In this document: in pieces, positions 57,307-64,000 of the stretch | Numbering within the stretch: the stretch's first letter is position 1 | Layout of the letters: the number at the start of each line of letters is the position of its first letter | Assembly: GCF_030433895.1 (NCBI RefSeq) | Contig: NZ_JARUXE010000009.1 | Span: 62,001 to 126,000, forward strand | Reading direction: 5' to 3' | DNA from: Arthrobacter sp. PsM3 | Lineage (GTDB): Bacteria; Actinomycetota; Actinomycetes; Actinomycetales; Micrococcaceae | Length of the DNA: 64,000 nt | Made by a program: the position numbers and the translations under genes | The notes under the pieces: generated by a model | Database searches by the model: none | Seen by the model: only the letters and a program-made list of their open reading frames with translations | Told to the model about the DNA's origin: nothing

Positions 57307-57936
57307 ATGAGTGACAACCGTGCCGTTTCGTCCACGGCCCACACCATCAGCGGCAGCGTCAGTACGCTGCTGGATCTTGTGCTGGACAGCTCCGGCGCGG
57401 GAACCCGAGTCGATGGTTTCCTAGCCGAACTGGCCAGCCTGACGGCAAAGGAACTGTCCCGCCCAGACCGCGAGGTGACCTGTGGGATCACCATCAGCCG
57501 GAGGAAGCAGCCTTCCTCAGCGGTGGGCAGCACCGGCGAAGGATCAGACAGCATCGTCCAGATCCCCCTGCTGCTCGACGATGAGAACTCCGCCGTCATC
57601 AACCTTTACTCACCGCGCACCGATGCGTTTTCTGTCGAGGACCTGGCGGTTGCCCAGCAGTTTGCCTCCGACGCCGCGCGGGCGCTCCTGCTGGCCCTGC
57701 GGATCTCCCAGCTCACAGAATCCCGGGATAACCTGGCCGCCGCTATGCAGTCAAGGACCACCATCGACATGGCGATCGGGGCGATCATGGCCCAGAACCG
57801 GTGCGGCCGTGAAGCTGCCTTCAAGATCCTTCGGAATACATCCAACAACAGGAACATGAAGATCCGTGACATCGCGGCGATGGTGGTTGCTTCCATCGCC
57901 GGCGACACCGACATCACGGCACGCTTCGAGGAGTGA
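57307..57936 (+). CDS. GAF-ANTAR RNA-binding regulator 3
   Basis: This protein of 209 aa has a shorter, less typical GAF-like segment (VTCGITISRRKQPSSAVGS; IVQIPLLLDDENSAVINLYSP; FSVEDLAVAQQFASDAARALLLA) and a full ANTAR domain (QSRTTIDMAIGAIMAQNRCGREAAFKILR, about 150-200). The ANTAR domain is very like that of the upstream gene, with the shared run MAQNRC/MIQNRC, so the pair probably arose by duplication. The input domain has diverged, suggesting a different signal. The ATG start carries a GGGGGCA site. Confidence 0.87.
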   Translation: MSDNRAVSSTAHTISGSVSTLLDLVLDSSGAGTRVDGFLAELASLTAKELSRPDREVTCGITISRRKQPSSAVGSTGEGSDSIVQIPLLLDDENSAVINLYSPRTDAFSVEDLAVAQQFASDAARALLLALRISQLTESRDNLAAAMQSRTTIDMAIGAIMAQNRCGREAAFKILRNTSNNRNMKIRDIAAMVVASIAGDTDITARFEE

Positions 57937-58021
57937 TCTCCCCGCGGCGGTTGGCGCGCTGGCGCCCGGACGGAAGCGACGGCACCCGGACCAGCGGGAC
58001 GAGGAGGACCAGGAGGACATT

Positions 58022-58456
58022 GTGGATGATCCCTACGACCTTGAACGGTTCGTCGCGGCCCAGGACGCGGGCGGAACCTACCGGCGCGCTCACGACGAAC
58101 TGCGTGGAGGGCTGAAACGCACCCACTGGATGTGGTTTGTGTTCCCGCAGGTCGCCGGGCTCGGGCTGAGCCCGACCGCCCGGAAGTACGCCGTCACCTC
58201 CCTGGCTGAAGCGAAGGCCTATTTGCGCCACCCGGTCCTGGGCCCGCGGCTGATCGAATGCGCCGGGGCCGTGGCCGGACTGGAAGGGCGCACCGCGGGG
58301 CAGATCTTCGGCGGCATCGACGAGCGCAAGCTGCACTCCTCCATGACCCTCTTCCTCCGCGCGGACCCGCAGCAGAACGTCTTCCAGGAGGTTCTGGCCA
58401 AGTACTTCGACGGGCAGCCGGATGAGGCGACCGACCAGCTCCTCGGCACAGGCTAG
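58022..58456 (+). CDS. DUF1810-family protein
   Basis: The 144-aa protein fits DUF1810: the region DDPYDLERFVAAQDAGGTYRRAHDELRGGLKRTHWMWFVFPQVAGLG, then KYAVTSLAEAKAYLRHPVLGPRL, and SSMTLFLRADPQQNVFQEVL. DUF1810 proteins are often found in stress-linked calpastatin-like contexts, but no catalytic role is known. GTG 58022 has an excellent GGAGGA site, and the frame upstream of it is not family-like. Its 3' end overlaps the convergent HEAT-repeat gene by 4 bp. Confidence 0.9.
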   Translation: MDDPYDLERFVAAQDAGGTYRRAHDELRGGLKRTHWMWFVFPQVAGLGLSPTARKYAVTSLAEAKAYLRHPVLGPRLIECAGAVAGLEGRTAGQIFGGIDERKLHSSMTLFLRADPQQNVFQEVLAKYFDGQPDEATDQLLGTG

Positions 58457-59160
58457 GGCCGCCTGTCCAACAGCTTCCGGAACCGGTTCTTCTTCGAGTT
58501 CTCGCGGACGATCCAGGCGATGTCCGGATCAGCGCTCTGCTCCAGTTCCGCGAACATCCGCAGACCTTCGGCAGGGAGCGCCGCAATCGCAACACTCCAG
58601 CCGTAGCCGAGGGCCTGGCGGAGGGTCCGGACGGACGGCGAGCGCCGTCCGTCCTCCGGGACGCGGACGAGATCGCCCGTGACACGGTCCAGGAGTTCCA
58701 GCGCCCGGCGGGCTGCCGCCGGCGTCCGCAGGAGGCGGGGTTCACAGATGGCGGCGACGGCGGCCCGTCGGACCAGCGGGTCCGGATCGTGCACCCAGGA
58801 TTCGGCCAGCGCGAACGCCAGCCCGGGATCGTCATCGCCGGCCCGCTGCAGCGCCATGGCAACACCTTCCCTGACGCGCCAGCGGGAATCGGCGGCATAC
58901 CGGTGCAGGACCTCGAGGTGCCGGCTGTCCCCGGGATGCAGGCCGAGGTACCGGCCGAGCGCGACGACGCCGCACACGGTCGCGAACTCGTCGCCCGTCG
59001 CAATCAGCTGCTCGGCCCTCGGGACGTCTGCTTCCTCGCCGCAGGCCGCAACGAGCTCGAGGTTGCCGCGCGGGCCCGGCAGAGCGCTGTGCGCGTTCAG
59101 ATAGGGCATCCAGTCATCGAGCCCCTTCAGGGCCTCCCGGTACTCCTCGATCCTGCCCAC
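58453..59160 (-). CDS. HEAT-repeat protein
   Basis: This helical protein of 235 aa is built of HEAT-like repeats, with short paired helices such as WRVREGVAMALQRAGDDDPGLAFALAESW, DPLVRRAAVAAICEP and YGWSVAIAALPAEGLRMFAEL. The solenoid resembles DNA-alkylation-repair-like or PBS-lyase-type proteins. The start is GTG at 59160 without a strong ribosome site. No function is known. Confidence 0.78.
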   Translation of the reverse strand: MGRIEEYREALKGLDDWMPYLNAHSALPGPRGNLELVAACGEEADVPRAEQLIATGDEFATVCGVVALGRYLGLHPGDSRHLEVLHRYAADSRWRVREGVAMALQRAGDDDPGLAFALAESWVHDPDPLVRRAAVAAICEPRLLRTPAAARRALELLDRVTGDLVRVPEDGRRSPSVRTLRQALGYGWSVAIAALPAEGLRMFAELEQSADPDIAWIVRENSKKNRFRKLLDRRP

Positions 59161-59283
59161 CGCGCCACCGTCCTTCCAGCCGGAATAGGACCAAGCTACC
59201 CGCCCGTCACCACGGGCGCACTAAGCCTCCACCACACCCAAGCGCCGGCACCGGCGAGCCCGGAGGCGGTGTAGTTTGGCCCC

Positions 59284-59643
59284 ATGATCAGCATCGGCTC
59301 CATCGTCATCCGTGTTGAGGACCTCCAGCGCCAACTGGACTTCTGGACGTCCGCCTTGGACTACGTGCCGCGCCGGCCGCCCGAAGAGGACTTCGTCGTC
59401 CTGGAGCCCAGGGACGGGGCGGGCCCGAACCTCTCCCTGGACCGCGTCCCGTCGAAGGTCCAGGTCCCGCCCCGGATCCACCTCGACCTCTATTCGGAGC
59501 AGCAGGCCCGCGATGTCGACCGGCTCCTGCAGCTGGGCGCGAGCCGTGTGGAGTGGAACAATCGTCCCGCGGACGCGGACTACGTCATTTTGGCCGATCC
59601 CGAAGGCAACCGCTTCTGCGTCGTGGACACCGCAGGACGGTAG
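59284..59643 (+). CDS. VOC-family protein (glyoxalase/fosfomycin-resistance fold)
   Basis: The 119-aa protein opens with ISIGSIVIRVEDLQRQLDFWTSALDYV and continues with PPRIHLDLYSEQQARDVDRLL and DADYVILADPEGNRFCVV, a complete VOC domain with likely metal ligands His and Glu. It is the third VOC gene of this window. Monocistronic. Role unknown. Confidence 0.87.
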   Translation: MISIGSIVIRVEDLQRQLDFWTSALDYVPRRPPEEDFVVLEPRDGAGPNLSLDRVPSKVQVPPRIHLDLYSEQQARDVDRLLQLGASRVEWNNRPADADYVILADPEGNRFCVVDTAGR

Positions 59644-59697
59644 CGCTTCGGGACGGTAGCGCCGCAGGACGGTAGCGCCGCAATCCGGCGACCCCGG

Positions 59698-59883
59698 TCA
59701 CGACAGCGGAGGAACCGCGCCGTACGATTTCGGGATTCCACACGGGTTGACCGGCCGGTCCTCGTCCGAGGACGAGGGCTCCCTGCTGGCGTAGCTCCGC
59801 GCCGTTTTCAGGTCGCGGGAGCGCCGCACCAGCCCCCAAGCGACAGAACCGATCCCTCCTGTCAACAGCACCAGCCCCAACAC
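59698..59883 (-). CDS. Short membrane protein, tentative
   Basis: The frame of 61 aa starts with MLGLVLLTGGIGSVAWGLVRR, a plausible single membrane span, followed by a polar tail. GTG at 59883 lacks a ribosome site and no relative is known to me. It may be a real small membrane protein or spurious. Confidence 0.35.
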   Translation of the reverse strand: MLGLVLLTGGIGSVAWGLVRRSRDLKTARSYASREPSSSDEDRPVNPCGIPKSYGAVPPLS

Positions 59884-59994
59884 AAAAAGGCCGGTCGCTC
59901 CAGCATCGGCACTGCCGGCGGCAACTAGGTACAGCGGCGTCGGCAGTATCGACGCAGCGGCCGATGCGGAGGAGGATTAAAGGGCAGTCACGAT

Positions 59995-60002
59995 AAGGAG
60001 GT
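59995..60002 (+). promoter_or_regulatory. Near-perfect Shine-Dalgarno sequence deciding a small gene's start
   Basis: AAGGAGGT lies 5 nt before ATG 60008, but only 2 nt before the in-frame GTG at 60005. It therefore selects the ATG and supports translation of the small protein. Confidence 0.8.
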
Positions 60003-60007
60003 CAGTG

Positions 60008-60193
60008 ATGTGCTACCCGTACAACAAGGAATTCCGGCGGGACGTCAAGAAGGATGAACCAAAGGAAACCGAGGCGCGACCGGAGCCCCGGGCCAAAGCG
60101 CCTGAATTCAAGTTCTGGGCCTTCCCCCGCCGCAGCAGGGAATTCACCGTCGAAGAGCCGGCGAAGGCCGGCCGGACACGTGAGAAGGTTTAG
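60008..60193 (+). CDS. Small charged protein, function unknown
   Basis: This 61-aa protein (MCYPYNKEFRRDVKKDEPKE) is strongly charged, with a single cysteine next to the start and no membrane segment. The AAGGAGGT site and the 13-bp hairpin after the stop argue that it is expressed as a small transcript. I recognise no family. Confidence 0.65.
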   Translation: MCYPYNKEFRRDVKKDEPKETEARPEPRAKAPEFKFWAFPRRSREFTVEEPAKAGRTREKV

Positions 60194-60202
60194 CCCGGAA
60201 TC

Positions 60203-60235
60203 GGCGGAAGGCCCCACAGTGAGGGGCCTTCCGCC
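60203..60235 (+). terminator. Hairpin after the small charged protein gene
   Basis: GGCGGAAGGCCCC and GGGGCCTTCCGCC are perfect 13-bp arms with a 7-nt loop, 9 nt after the stop. No T-run follows, but position and stability suggest a terminator. Confidence 0.7.
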
Positions 60236-60313
60236 CTGCCAGGCTGCGGCGTGCGGCCGTTGCGGGGAAGGTGCGGGACACTGGAAGTCCCCCATCCCGA
60301 AGGCAGGACCGCA

Positions 60314-60580
60314 TTGATCAATCTCCAGCAGGACCCCGAAGGCTTCATCCGCATGAAGCGGCACTTTCCGGGCAGCACCGTCATCTCCGTTACGTTCAAC
60401 GATGGATCCTCGGAGGAATTCTCCGGAGAACGGCTCAACGCGATCTATGACGAGGCCCAGGCCGTGTACCGGGCCGAGAACCACCTGGACGCCAAGGGGT
60501 TCTCCCGGGCGCCGAAAAAGACGGTCCAGCCCACGAACAAGATCGAGTACGTGGCGGTCCACCCCGGGATGGCGAAATAG
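60314..60580 (+). CDS. Small conserved hypothetical protein
   Basis: The 88-aa protein is a soluble alpha/beta sequence (RMKRHFPGSTVISVTFNDGSSEEFSGERLNAIYDEA). TTG 60314 is favoured by GGCAGGA 5 nt upstream; the frame upstream of it (to 60251) overlaps the preceding hairpin and looks noncoding. No known function. Confidence 0.65.
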   Translation: MINLQQDPEGFIRMKRHFPGSTVISVTFNDGSSEEFSGERLNAIYDEAQAVYRAENHLDAKGFSRAPKKTVQPTNKIEYVAVHPGMAK

Positions 60581-60595
60581 CCTTCCAAAAACGCG

Positions 60596-60642
60596 TTGAC
60601 ACCCCGGCGCGGGCGGATTATTCTACAACCAAATGGTTGTAG
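60596..60642 (+). promoter_or_regulatory. Promoter with operator overlapping the start codon of the ArsR-SRPBCC operon
   Basis: TTGACA (60596-60601) and TATTCT (60619-60624) are 17 bp apart, giving an expected start of transcription near 60631. ATG is at 60633, so the message is nearly leaderless. CTACAACCAAATGGTTGTAG (60623-60642) is a perfect 9-bp dyad with a 2-bp centre spanning the -10 edge and the start codon. An ArsR-type repressor bound there would block both. Confidence 0.75.
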
Positions 60643-60965
60643 ATGAGCTCCGGGATGCCGAACTGGACCGCCTGTTCCAGGCGTTCGCCGACGCCACCCG
60701 CCGTGACATCGTCACCCGGGTGACGGCCGGCGAGTACTCGGTGTCCAGGCTGGCGGAGCACTACGCCATGAGTTTCGCCGCCGTACAGAAACACGTGGCG
60801 GTGCTGGAGCGCGCTTCCCTCGTTACGAAGGAAAAGCGCGGACGGGAGCAGATCGTGCGGGCCCACCACGACGGCTTACAACGAGCTCGACGGCTGCTCG
60901 ATGAGTACGAATCGATCTGGCGGCAGCGGGCCGACCGGATCGCAGACATTCTCGCAGAGGGATAG
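60633..60965 (+). CDS. ArsR-family winged-helix repressor of the SRPBCC-linked type
   Basis: The 110-aa protein shows FQAFADATRRDIVTRVTAGEYSVSRLAEHYAMSFAAVQKHVAVLERASLV, then a wing EKRGREQIV and a C-terminal helix. It has no metal-binding cysteines. This ArsR type is usually paired with a downstream AHSA1/SRPBCC gene, as here (13 nt apart). A near-leaderless transcript with an operator over its start indicates autoregulation. Confidence 0.93.
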   Translation: MVVDELRDAELDRLFQAFADATRRDIVTRVTAGEYSVSRLAEHYAMSFAAVQKHVAVLERASLVTKEKRGREQIVRAHHDGLQRARRLLDEYESIWRQRADRIADILAEG

Positions 60966-60978
60966 GAAGAGTTCCGCC

Positions 60979-61476
60979 ATGACCGTTATCAGTTCGCACA
61001 AGGATGCCAAGGCCCTGAGCTTCACCGTCGTCGCCGAGTTCGACGCCGGCGTCGAGCGCGTGTGGCAGGTCTGGGAGGACCCGCGCCAGCTTGAGCGCTG
61101 GTGGGGCCCACCCACCTGGCCCGCGACCTTCGACAGCCACGAGTTCGTCTCCGGCGGGAAGGCCAGCTACTTCATGACCGGGCCCGGGGGCGAGAAGAGC
61201 CGGGGCTGGTGGCGCTTCACCGCGATCGAGGCCCCGCACCGGCTGGAGTTCGACGACGGTTTCGCCGACGAGAACGGCGACCCGATCCCCACCATGGGCA
61301 CGAGCCATGCCGTGATGCGGCTTGAGGCAATCGACAACCGCACCCGGATGACGATGGTGTCGACCTTCGATTCCGCCGAGGCGCTGGAGAAGGTGCTCGC
61401 CATGGGAATGGAAGAGGGCATGAAACAGGCCCTCGGCCAGATCGACGCGATCCTCGCCGGATCCAAAGTCGGCTGA
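60979..61476 (+). CDS. SRPBCC (AHSA1/CalC-type) protein
   Basis: The protein is 165 aa with an AHSA1-like helix-grip fold: FTVVAEFDAGVERVWQVWEDPRQLERWWGPPTWPATF, then GWWRFTAIEAPHRLEFDDGF and TRMTMVSTFDSAEALEKVLAMGMEEGMKQAL. The hydrophobic cavity of this family binds small ligands or activates Hsp90-type partners. The ATG start at 60979 gives the usual length. It is co-transcribed with the ArsR-type repressor, which probably controls it. Confidence 0.92.
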   Translation: MTVISSHKDAKALSFTVVAEFDAGVERVWQVWEDPRQLERWWGPPTWPATFDSHEFVSGGKASYFMTGPGGEKSRGWWRFTAIEAPHRLEFDDGFADENGDPIPTMGTSHAVMRLEAIDNRTRMTMVSTFDSAEALEKVLAMGMEEGMKQALGQIDAILAGSKVG

Positions 61477-61515
61477 CAGCAGCCGGCCTCAGGAAGCAAA
61501 CGCGCAAGGCAATAC

Positions 61516-61540
61516 CCCGCACCTGCTCCGCAAGTGCGGG
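61516..61540. terminator. Terminator-like hairpin between SRPBCC and SHOCT genes
   Basis: CCCGCAC (61516-61522) pairs with GTGCGGG (61534-61540) around an 11-nt loop, followed by TGTCTTGTC on the plus strand. It lies 39 nt after the SRPBCC stop. Confidence 0.5.
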
Positions 61541-61571
61541 TGTCTTGTCGGAGCAAGATGCCCTGGCGGCG

Positions 61572-61892
61572 TTAGCCGCCGAGGATCTTGGCCTTCTGCG
61601 CCTCGAACTCCTGTTCGGTGAGAATCCCCTGCTCTTTGAGCGCCCCGAGCTCTTTGAGCTGCTGGATGGCCTCGTTGGAGATTCCGCCGGCGGCGGGCGG
61701 GGGTGCAGCCGGCTGCTGGTAGGCGGCTTGCTGCTGGCCCATCTGCTGGTTGTAGGCCTCCTGCTGCTTCGCCGCGGTCGCTGCGTCCTTTTCGGCGAAC
61801 TTCGAAGCCTGCCGCCGCTGGACGCGGCCGCTGACCGCTGATGCCGTCCCGGCGACGACTGCCGTCCGCGCCATACCCCTAAGCAGTCCCAT
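61572..61892 (-). CDS. SHOCT-domain protein
   Basis: This protein of 106 aa has a short hydrophobic N terminus, a Gln/Ala/Pro-rich middle (QQAAYQQPAAPPPAAGG) and a C-terminal SHOCT domain, IQQLKELGALKEQGILTEQEFEAQKAKIL. SHOCT is a short C-terminal module of unknown role. It starts 40 nt after a DUF6325 gene, with an AGGAGAGAG site, so the pair likely forms an operon. Confidence 0.9.
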   Translation of the reverse strand: MGLLRGMARTAVVAGTASAVSGRVQRRQASKFAEKDAATAAKQQEAYNQQMGQQQAAYQQPAAPPPAAGGISNEAIQQLKELGALKEQGILTEQEFEAQKAKILGG

Positions 61893-61932
61893 AATCTCTC
61901 TCCTCTCGCAATCGCGGGTTGTGTGTTGTGTG

Positions 61933-62388
61933 TCAGGCCACGGGCGGCTGGGCGTCGAGGGCCTCGAGCGCGGCCATCACGTCCGGGGCAGGGATCCGCG
62001 TGCTCGCGACAAGCTCGCCCCCGCCGTCTCGGACGGCGGCCACGAAGGGTGCCGCCCAGATGTTCTCGTAAACAATCAGCGCGGCGAGGCTCCCCGGGAG
62101 AATCGCATCTGCGGCTTCGGCAATTTCCTCATCGCCAAGGAGCCCGGACTGCGCGCCGTCGAAGTAAGAGAATGCCTCCGCGGGACCGCCGGGGTCGGTA
62201 AGCTCGAGCACCTCTACCGTGCCGTCCTCGCCCTTCATGACGACAAGAAGATCAAAGAGCCGGATCACACCCTGCTCCACGAGCTTGATGAGCTCTTCAC
62301 TCGCGCGTCCATTCAGTCCGGCCATGGGGAACTCAAGGAGCACAAAGTCGACCGGCCCGTGGGCCTCGGTCTCCGGTGTGGTTGTCAC
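61933..62388 (-). CDS. DUF6325-family (DUF1269-like) protein
   Basis: This 151-aa soluble protein contains GPVDFVLLEFPMAGLNGRASEELIKLVEQG, then IRLFDLLVVMKGEDGTVEVLEL and LVASTRIPAPDVMAALEAL, the pattern of DUF6325 proteins often paired with SHOCT proteins. GTG 62388, with a GGAGGAAA site, gives the family-type start; the longer frame adds a nonconserved tail. It may be stress-related (the partner genes are often osmotically induced), but this is inference. Confidence 0.85.
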   Translation of the reverse strand: MTTTPETEAHGPVDFVLLEFPMAGLNGRASEELIKLVEQGVIRLFDLLVVMKGEDGTVEVLELTDPGGPAEAFSYFDGAQSGLLGDEEIAEAADAILPGSLAALIVYENIWAAPFVAAVRDGGGELVASTRIPAPDVMAALEALDAQPPVA

Positions 62389-62650
62389 TGGCTTTCCTCC
62401 GTTCTGGTTCGAGCGCACTGTCCGGCACGCTGGTCTAAGTGTGTTCGGCGCCTGCCGGGCCGTCACCACCCGCACCGGGTGATCCCGACGGCGGATCGGG
62501 AGCCCGCAGGCATCATGTGCCACCAGGGGTCTTGAGACCACTACAGCGCCAGCGGGCCGTCGCCGCATCATCCCTTTCGGGTGAGCCCCCCCGGGCAGCG
62601 CTCACGACGCCGGACACGTGGCAGGGTGGGGCGTAACCCTTCCCTGCCCG

Positions 62651-63082
62651 TCAGGCCGCGGTGCCCTCCACCTGGACCTTAATGCCCGCCAGCATCGCCT
62701 CGCCGTCTTTCTCGCTCCGCTTCATGATCAGCGCCTCGACCGGGGGGCCGGCCGGCGGGACCGGCAGGTGCCACTCGGCGTCGACCGTCAGCTTCGTTCC
62801 GCCGGCCTCGGCTTCGAACATGTTGGTAGAGACCGGCCGGCCGAGGACTTCGCGACGATGCGCTGGTTGGGGACGACCCCGGCGAATTCGATGGTTCCTT
62901 CGTTGTGGATCCCCAGCGTGTGCGTGAACCATCGGGGAGGAGCCGACGCCGTCTGGCTTTACCTCAACATCCCTGACCGCAACCTCCGGAAAGCAGGCCC
63001 AGAGCCTGCCGACATCCCTCGCGAAGTCGAACACCTTCTCAACCGGGGCGTTTATGGTGATGCTCTTCGTCAGTTTCGCCAT
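62651..63082 (-). pseudogene. SRPBCC-type protein with two compensating frameshifts
   Basis: Residues 1-52 (MAKLTKSITINAPVEKVFDF...) and the last ~55 residues (STNMFEAEAGGTKLTVDAEW...) are normal for an SRPBCC/polyketide-cyclase protein. The ~33 residues between read as arginine- and histidine-rich nonsense. In the neighbouring frame the same bases encode RWFTHTLGIHNEGTIEFAG and VVPNQRIVAKSSAG, which fits the fold. An extra C in a run (GGGG at 62934-62937 on the plus strand) and a missing base near 62833-62842 explain this. The frame stays open (143 aa), so this is a damaged gene or an assembly error. The start and stop are otherwise clear. Confidence 0.75.
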
Positions 63083-63382
63083 GGCGCTGATCTCCTCCGA
63101 GGTGCTGGGCACAGGTGACCCTGCGAAGCCTGCCTCTGCGGGCGGGGCCATAGGAACCACGTTGAAGCGCCCTCCCCTACGGCAACAGGGGGGAAAGTCC
63201 GATGTTTGCTCCAGTTTCCGCGTGGGCTGTTGACGCATTCGAGGATGAGCGCCTGCTGAGGCCCCAGGATCAGCGGCTACGGGACCGTCGTCGTGGCGCT
63301 GGCAATCACTGCCGCCGCGTTCGTCCTCGCACTCAAAGAAAAAGCCTCCGGAACCTGTTGGTTCCGGAGGCTTTTCCAAGGG
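63083..63382. other. 300-nt gap between SRPBCC gene and tRNA-Tyr
   Basis: No gene is supported. A short open stretch around 63273-63345 encodes a hydrophobic GYGTVVVALAITAAAFVLAL segment without a proper start, possibly a remnant. The right-hand end holds the terminator of tRNA-Tyr. Confidence 0.4.
63340..63375 (-). terminator. Terminator of tRNA-Tyr
   Basis: AAAAGCCTCCGGAACC (63340-63355) and GGTTCCGGAGGCTTTT (63360-63375) form a 16-bp stem with a 4-nt loop. On the minus strand it is followed by TTTCTTTGAG, 7 nt past the tRNA 3' end. Confidence 0.9.
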
Positions 63383-63464
63383 TGGCAGATGAGGGATTCG
63401 AACCCCCGTAGGCGTTGCCAGCTGATTTACAGTCAGCCCCCTTTGGCCGCTCGGGTAATCTGCC
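63383..63464 (-). tRNA. tRNA-Tyr (anticodon GTA)
   Basis: The 82-nt class II tRNA has acceptor GGCAGAT/ATCTGCC and anticodon stem/loop CTGAC-TGTAAAT-like with GTA. It has a long variable arm (about 12-13 nt, GCTGGCAACGCCTAC region) and T arm GGGGG-TTCGAAT-CCCTC. CCA is not encoded. The long variable arm is as expected for bacterial tRNA-Tyr. Confidence 0.95.
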
Positions 63465-63614
63465 GAACTTCAAAAGAAGATCACTCGCGGCTTCCATGTT
63501 CAGAACGGCTGTTTCCAGTCCGTTCCGCTTCCAGTAACCGCGGGCAAGACAACTTTACAGAACTTATGCCGAAGAATCGAATCGGCGCTTTGTGGCCCCA
63601 AAAACCCCGGAAAA

Positions 63615-63869
63615 TCAGGCTTCTCCGAGGATGCGTCCGGCGAGTTTGGACTCAAACCGCGCGGCCTGCTCCTCCGTGATCTGGTTCAGCTGGATGGCAC
63701 GTGCCAGATCGGCGTGAACACCATCCAGCCGCGACGAGGCATCCGCGGCCGGGCTGAAGATGATCGAGGCCGCCAGTGTTGCCGCCGCCACCGACGTTGC
63801 GGCAGTGGCGAGACCAACGGCGGCTGCTGCGGTGGAGCGGACGGCATACCTGACGGCCTTGTTTTGCAT
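63615..63869 (-). CDS. Small exported or membrane-anchored protein
   Basis: This protein of 84 aa opens with MQNKAVRYAVRSTAAAAVGLATAATSVAAATLAASIIFSPAADA-like sequence, a basic start then a long hydrophobic stretch to residue ~42 that could be a signal peptide or anchor. The remainder is a charged amphipathic helix (HADLARAIQLNQITEEQAARFESKLAGR). The start MQNK at 63869 is chosen because it gives a signal-like N terminus and has AAAGG upstream. Function unknown. Confidence 0.65.
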   Translation of the reverse strand: MQNKAVRYAVRSTAAAAVGLATAATSVAAATLAASIIFSPAADASSRLDGVHADLARAIQLNQITEEQAARFESKLAGRILGEA

Positions 63870-64000
63870 GGTGCGTGCCTTTCGAACGACTCTTCCAACT
63901 CCTGCAACTCTGCCGCCCGGAACTTCGTTCCCGCCTTGACCCACCTTTGAGCGGGCTGTGAACCGGACAACGCACTGCAGCCTTCACATCAGGGGCATCC

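Noticed and set aside
63273..63345. Short hydrophobic frame (VVVALAITAAAFVLAL)
   Set aside because: It begins right after a stop with no start or ribosome site and runs into the tRNA-Tyr terminator; at best a remnant.

Overview
The window is a stretch of high-GC actinobacterial chromosome, most likely from Arthrobacter, Pseudarthrobacter or another Micrococcaceae. The evidence is the strong G/C bias at third codon positions, frequent GTG and TTG starts with 4-nt stop/start overlaps, a MutT1-type Nudix plus histidine-phosphatase fusion, GAF-ANTAR proteins, GT87 mannosyltransferases, a DUF6325/SHOCT pair and MaoC dehydratase pairs. Most of it is ordinary core genome, with no prophage, insertion sequence or CRISPR array seen.

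Layout. 0-4.2 kb: polyphosphate kinase (5' end outside the window), MutT1-like Nudix enzyme, then thyA-folA. 4.2-8.0 kb: an accessory cluster with a WXG100-type protein, an unknown 217-aa protein and five small proteins predicted to have two membrane spans, four of them related to each other. 8.1-14.3 kb: asd, a winged-helix protein, murB, an MFS carrier and two MaoC dehydratases. 14.4-18.7 kb: an ArsR regulator with a SulP anion transporter, a DUF2797 protein and a CitE-like lyase. 18.8-26.1 kb: aldo/keto reductase plus alpha-glucosidase, divergent from a ROK regulator, then a secreted metalloprotease with ten C-terminal repeats. 26.2-31.7 kb: Na+/H+ antiporter, an NAD(P)-binding protein, tRNA-Met, tRNA-Thr and a DEAD-box helicase. 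31.7-37.1 kb: MOSC protein, a YgiB-like/YgiC-like/amino-acid permease operon and an acyl-CoA dehydrogenase. 37.2-44.6 kb: two GT87 enzymes flanking an HxlR-MFS pair, then metB and cbs. 44.7-55.1 kb: SLC13-like transporter, VOC and GNAT proteins, AlkA-like glycosylase, acyl-CoA synthetase, thioredoxin, S51 peptidase and MgtC. 55.2-58 kb: three GAF-ANTAR regulators. 58-64 kb: small stress and hypothetical genes, an ArsR-SRPBCC operon, a DUF6325-SHOCT operon, a frameshift-scarred SRPBCC gene, tRNA-Tyr and a small exported protein.

The strongest candidate for an undescribed system is the WXG100 cluster at 4.2-8.0 kb. One putative type VII-secreted protein with a glycine-rich, hydrophobic C-terminal region sits among an expanding array of small two-span membrane proteins. 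That is the layout expected for a membrane-acting effector with duplicated immunity genes, although this is inference. Other points of interest are the YgiB/YgiC/permease operon, a family of 63-bp palindromic intergenic repeats (three copies within 3.3 kb), two ArsR-type promoters with visible operators, and two indel-based gene alterations (7079-7112 and 62833-62937).
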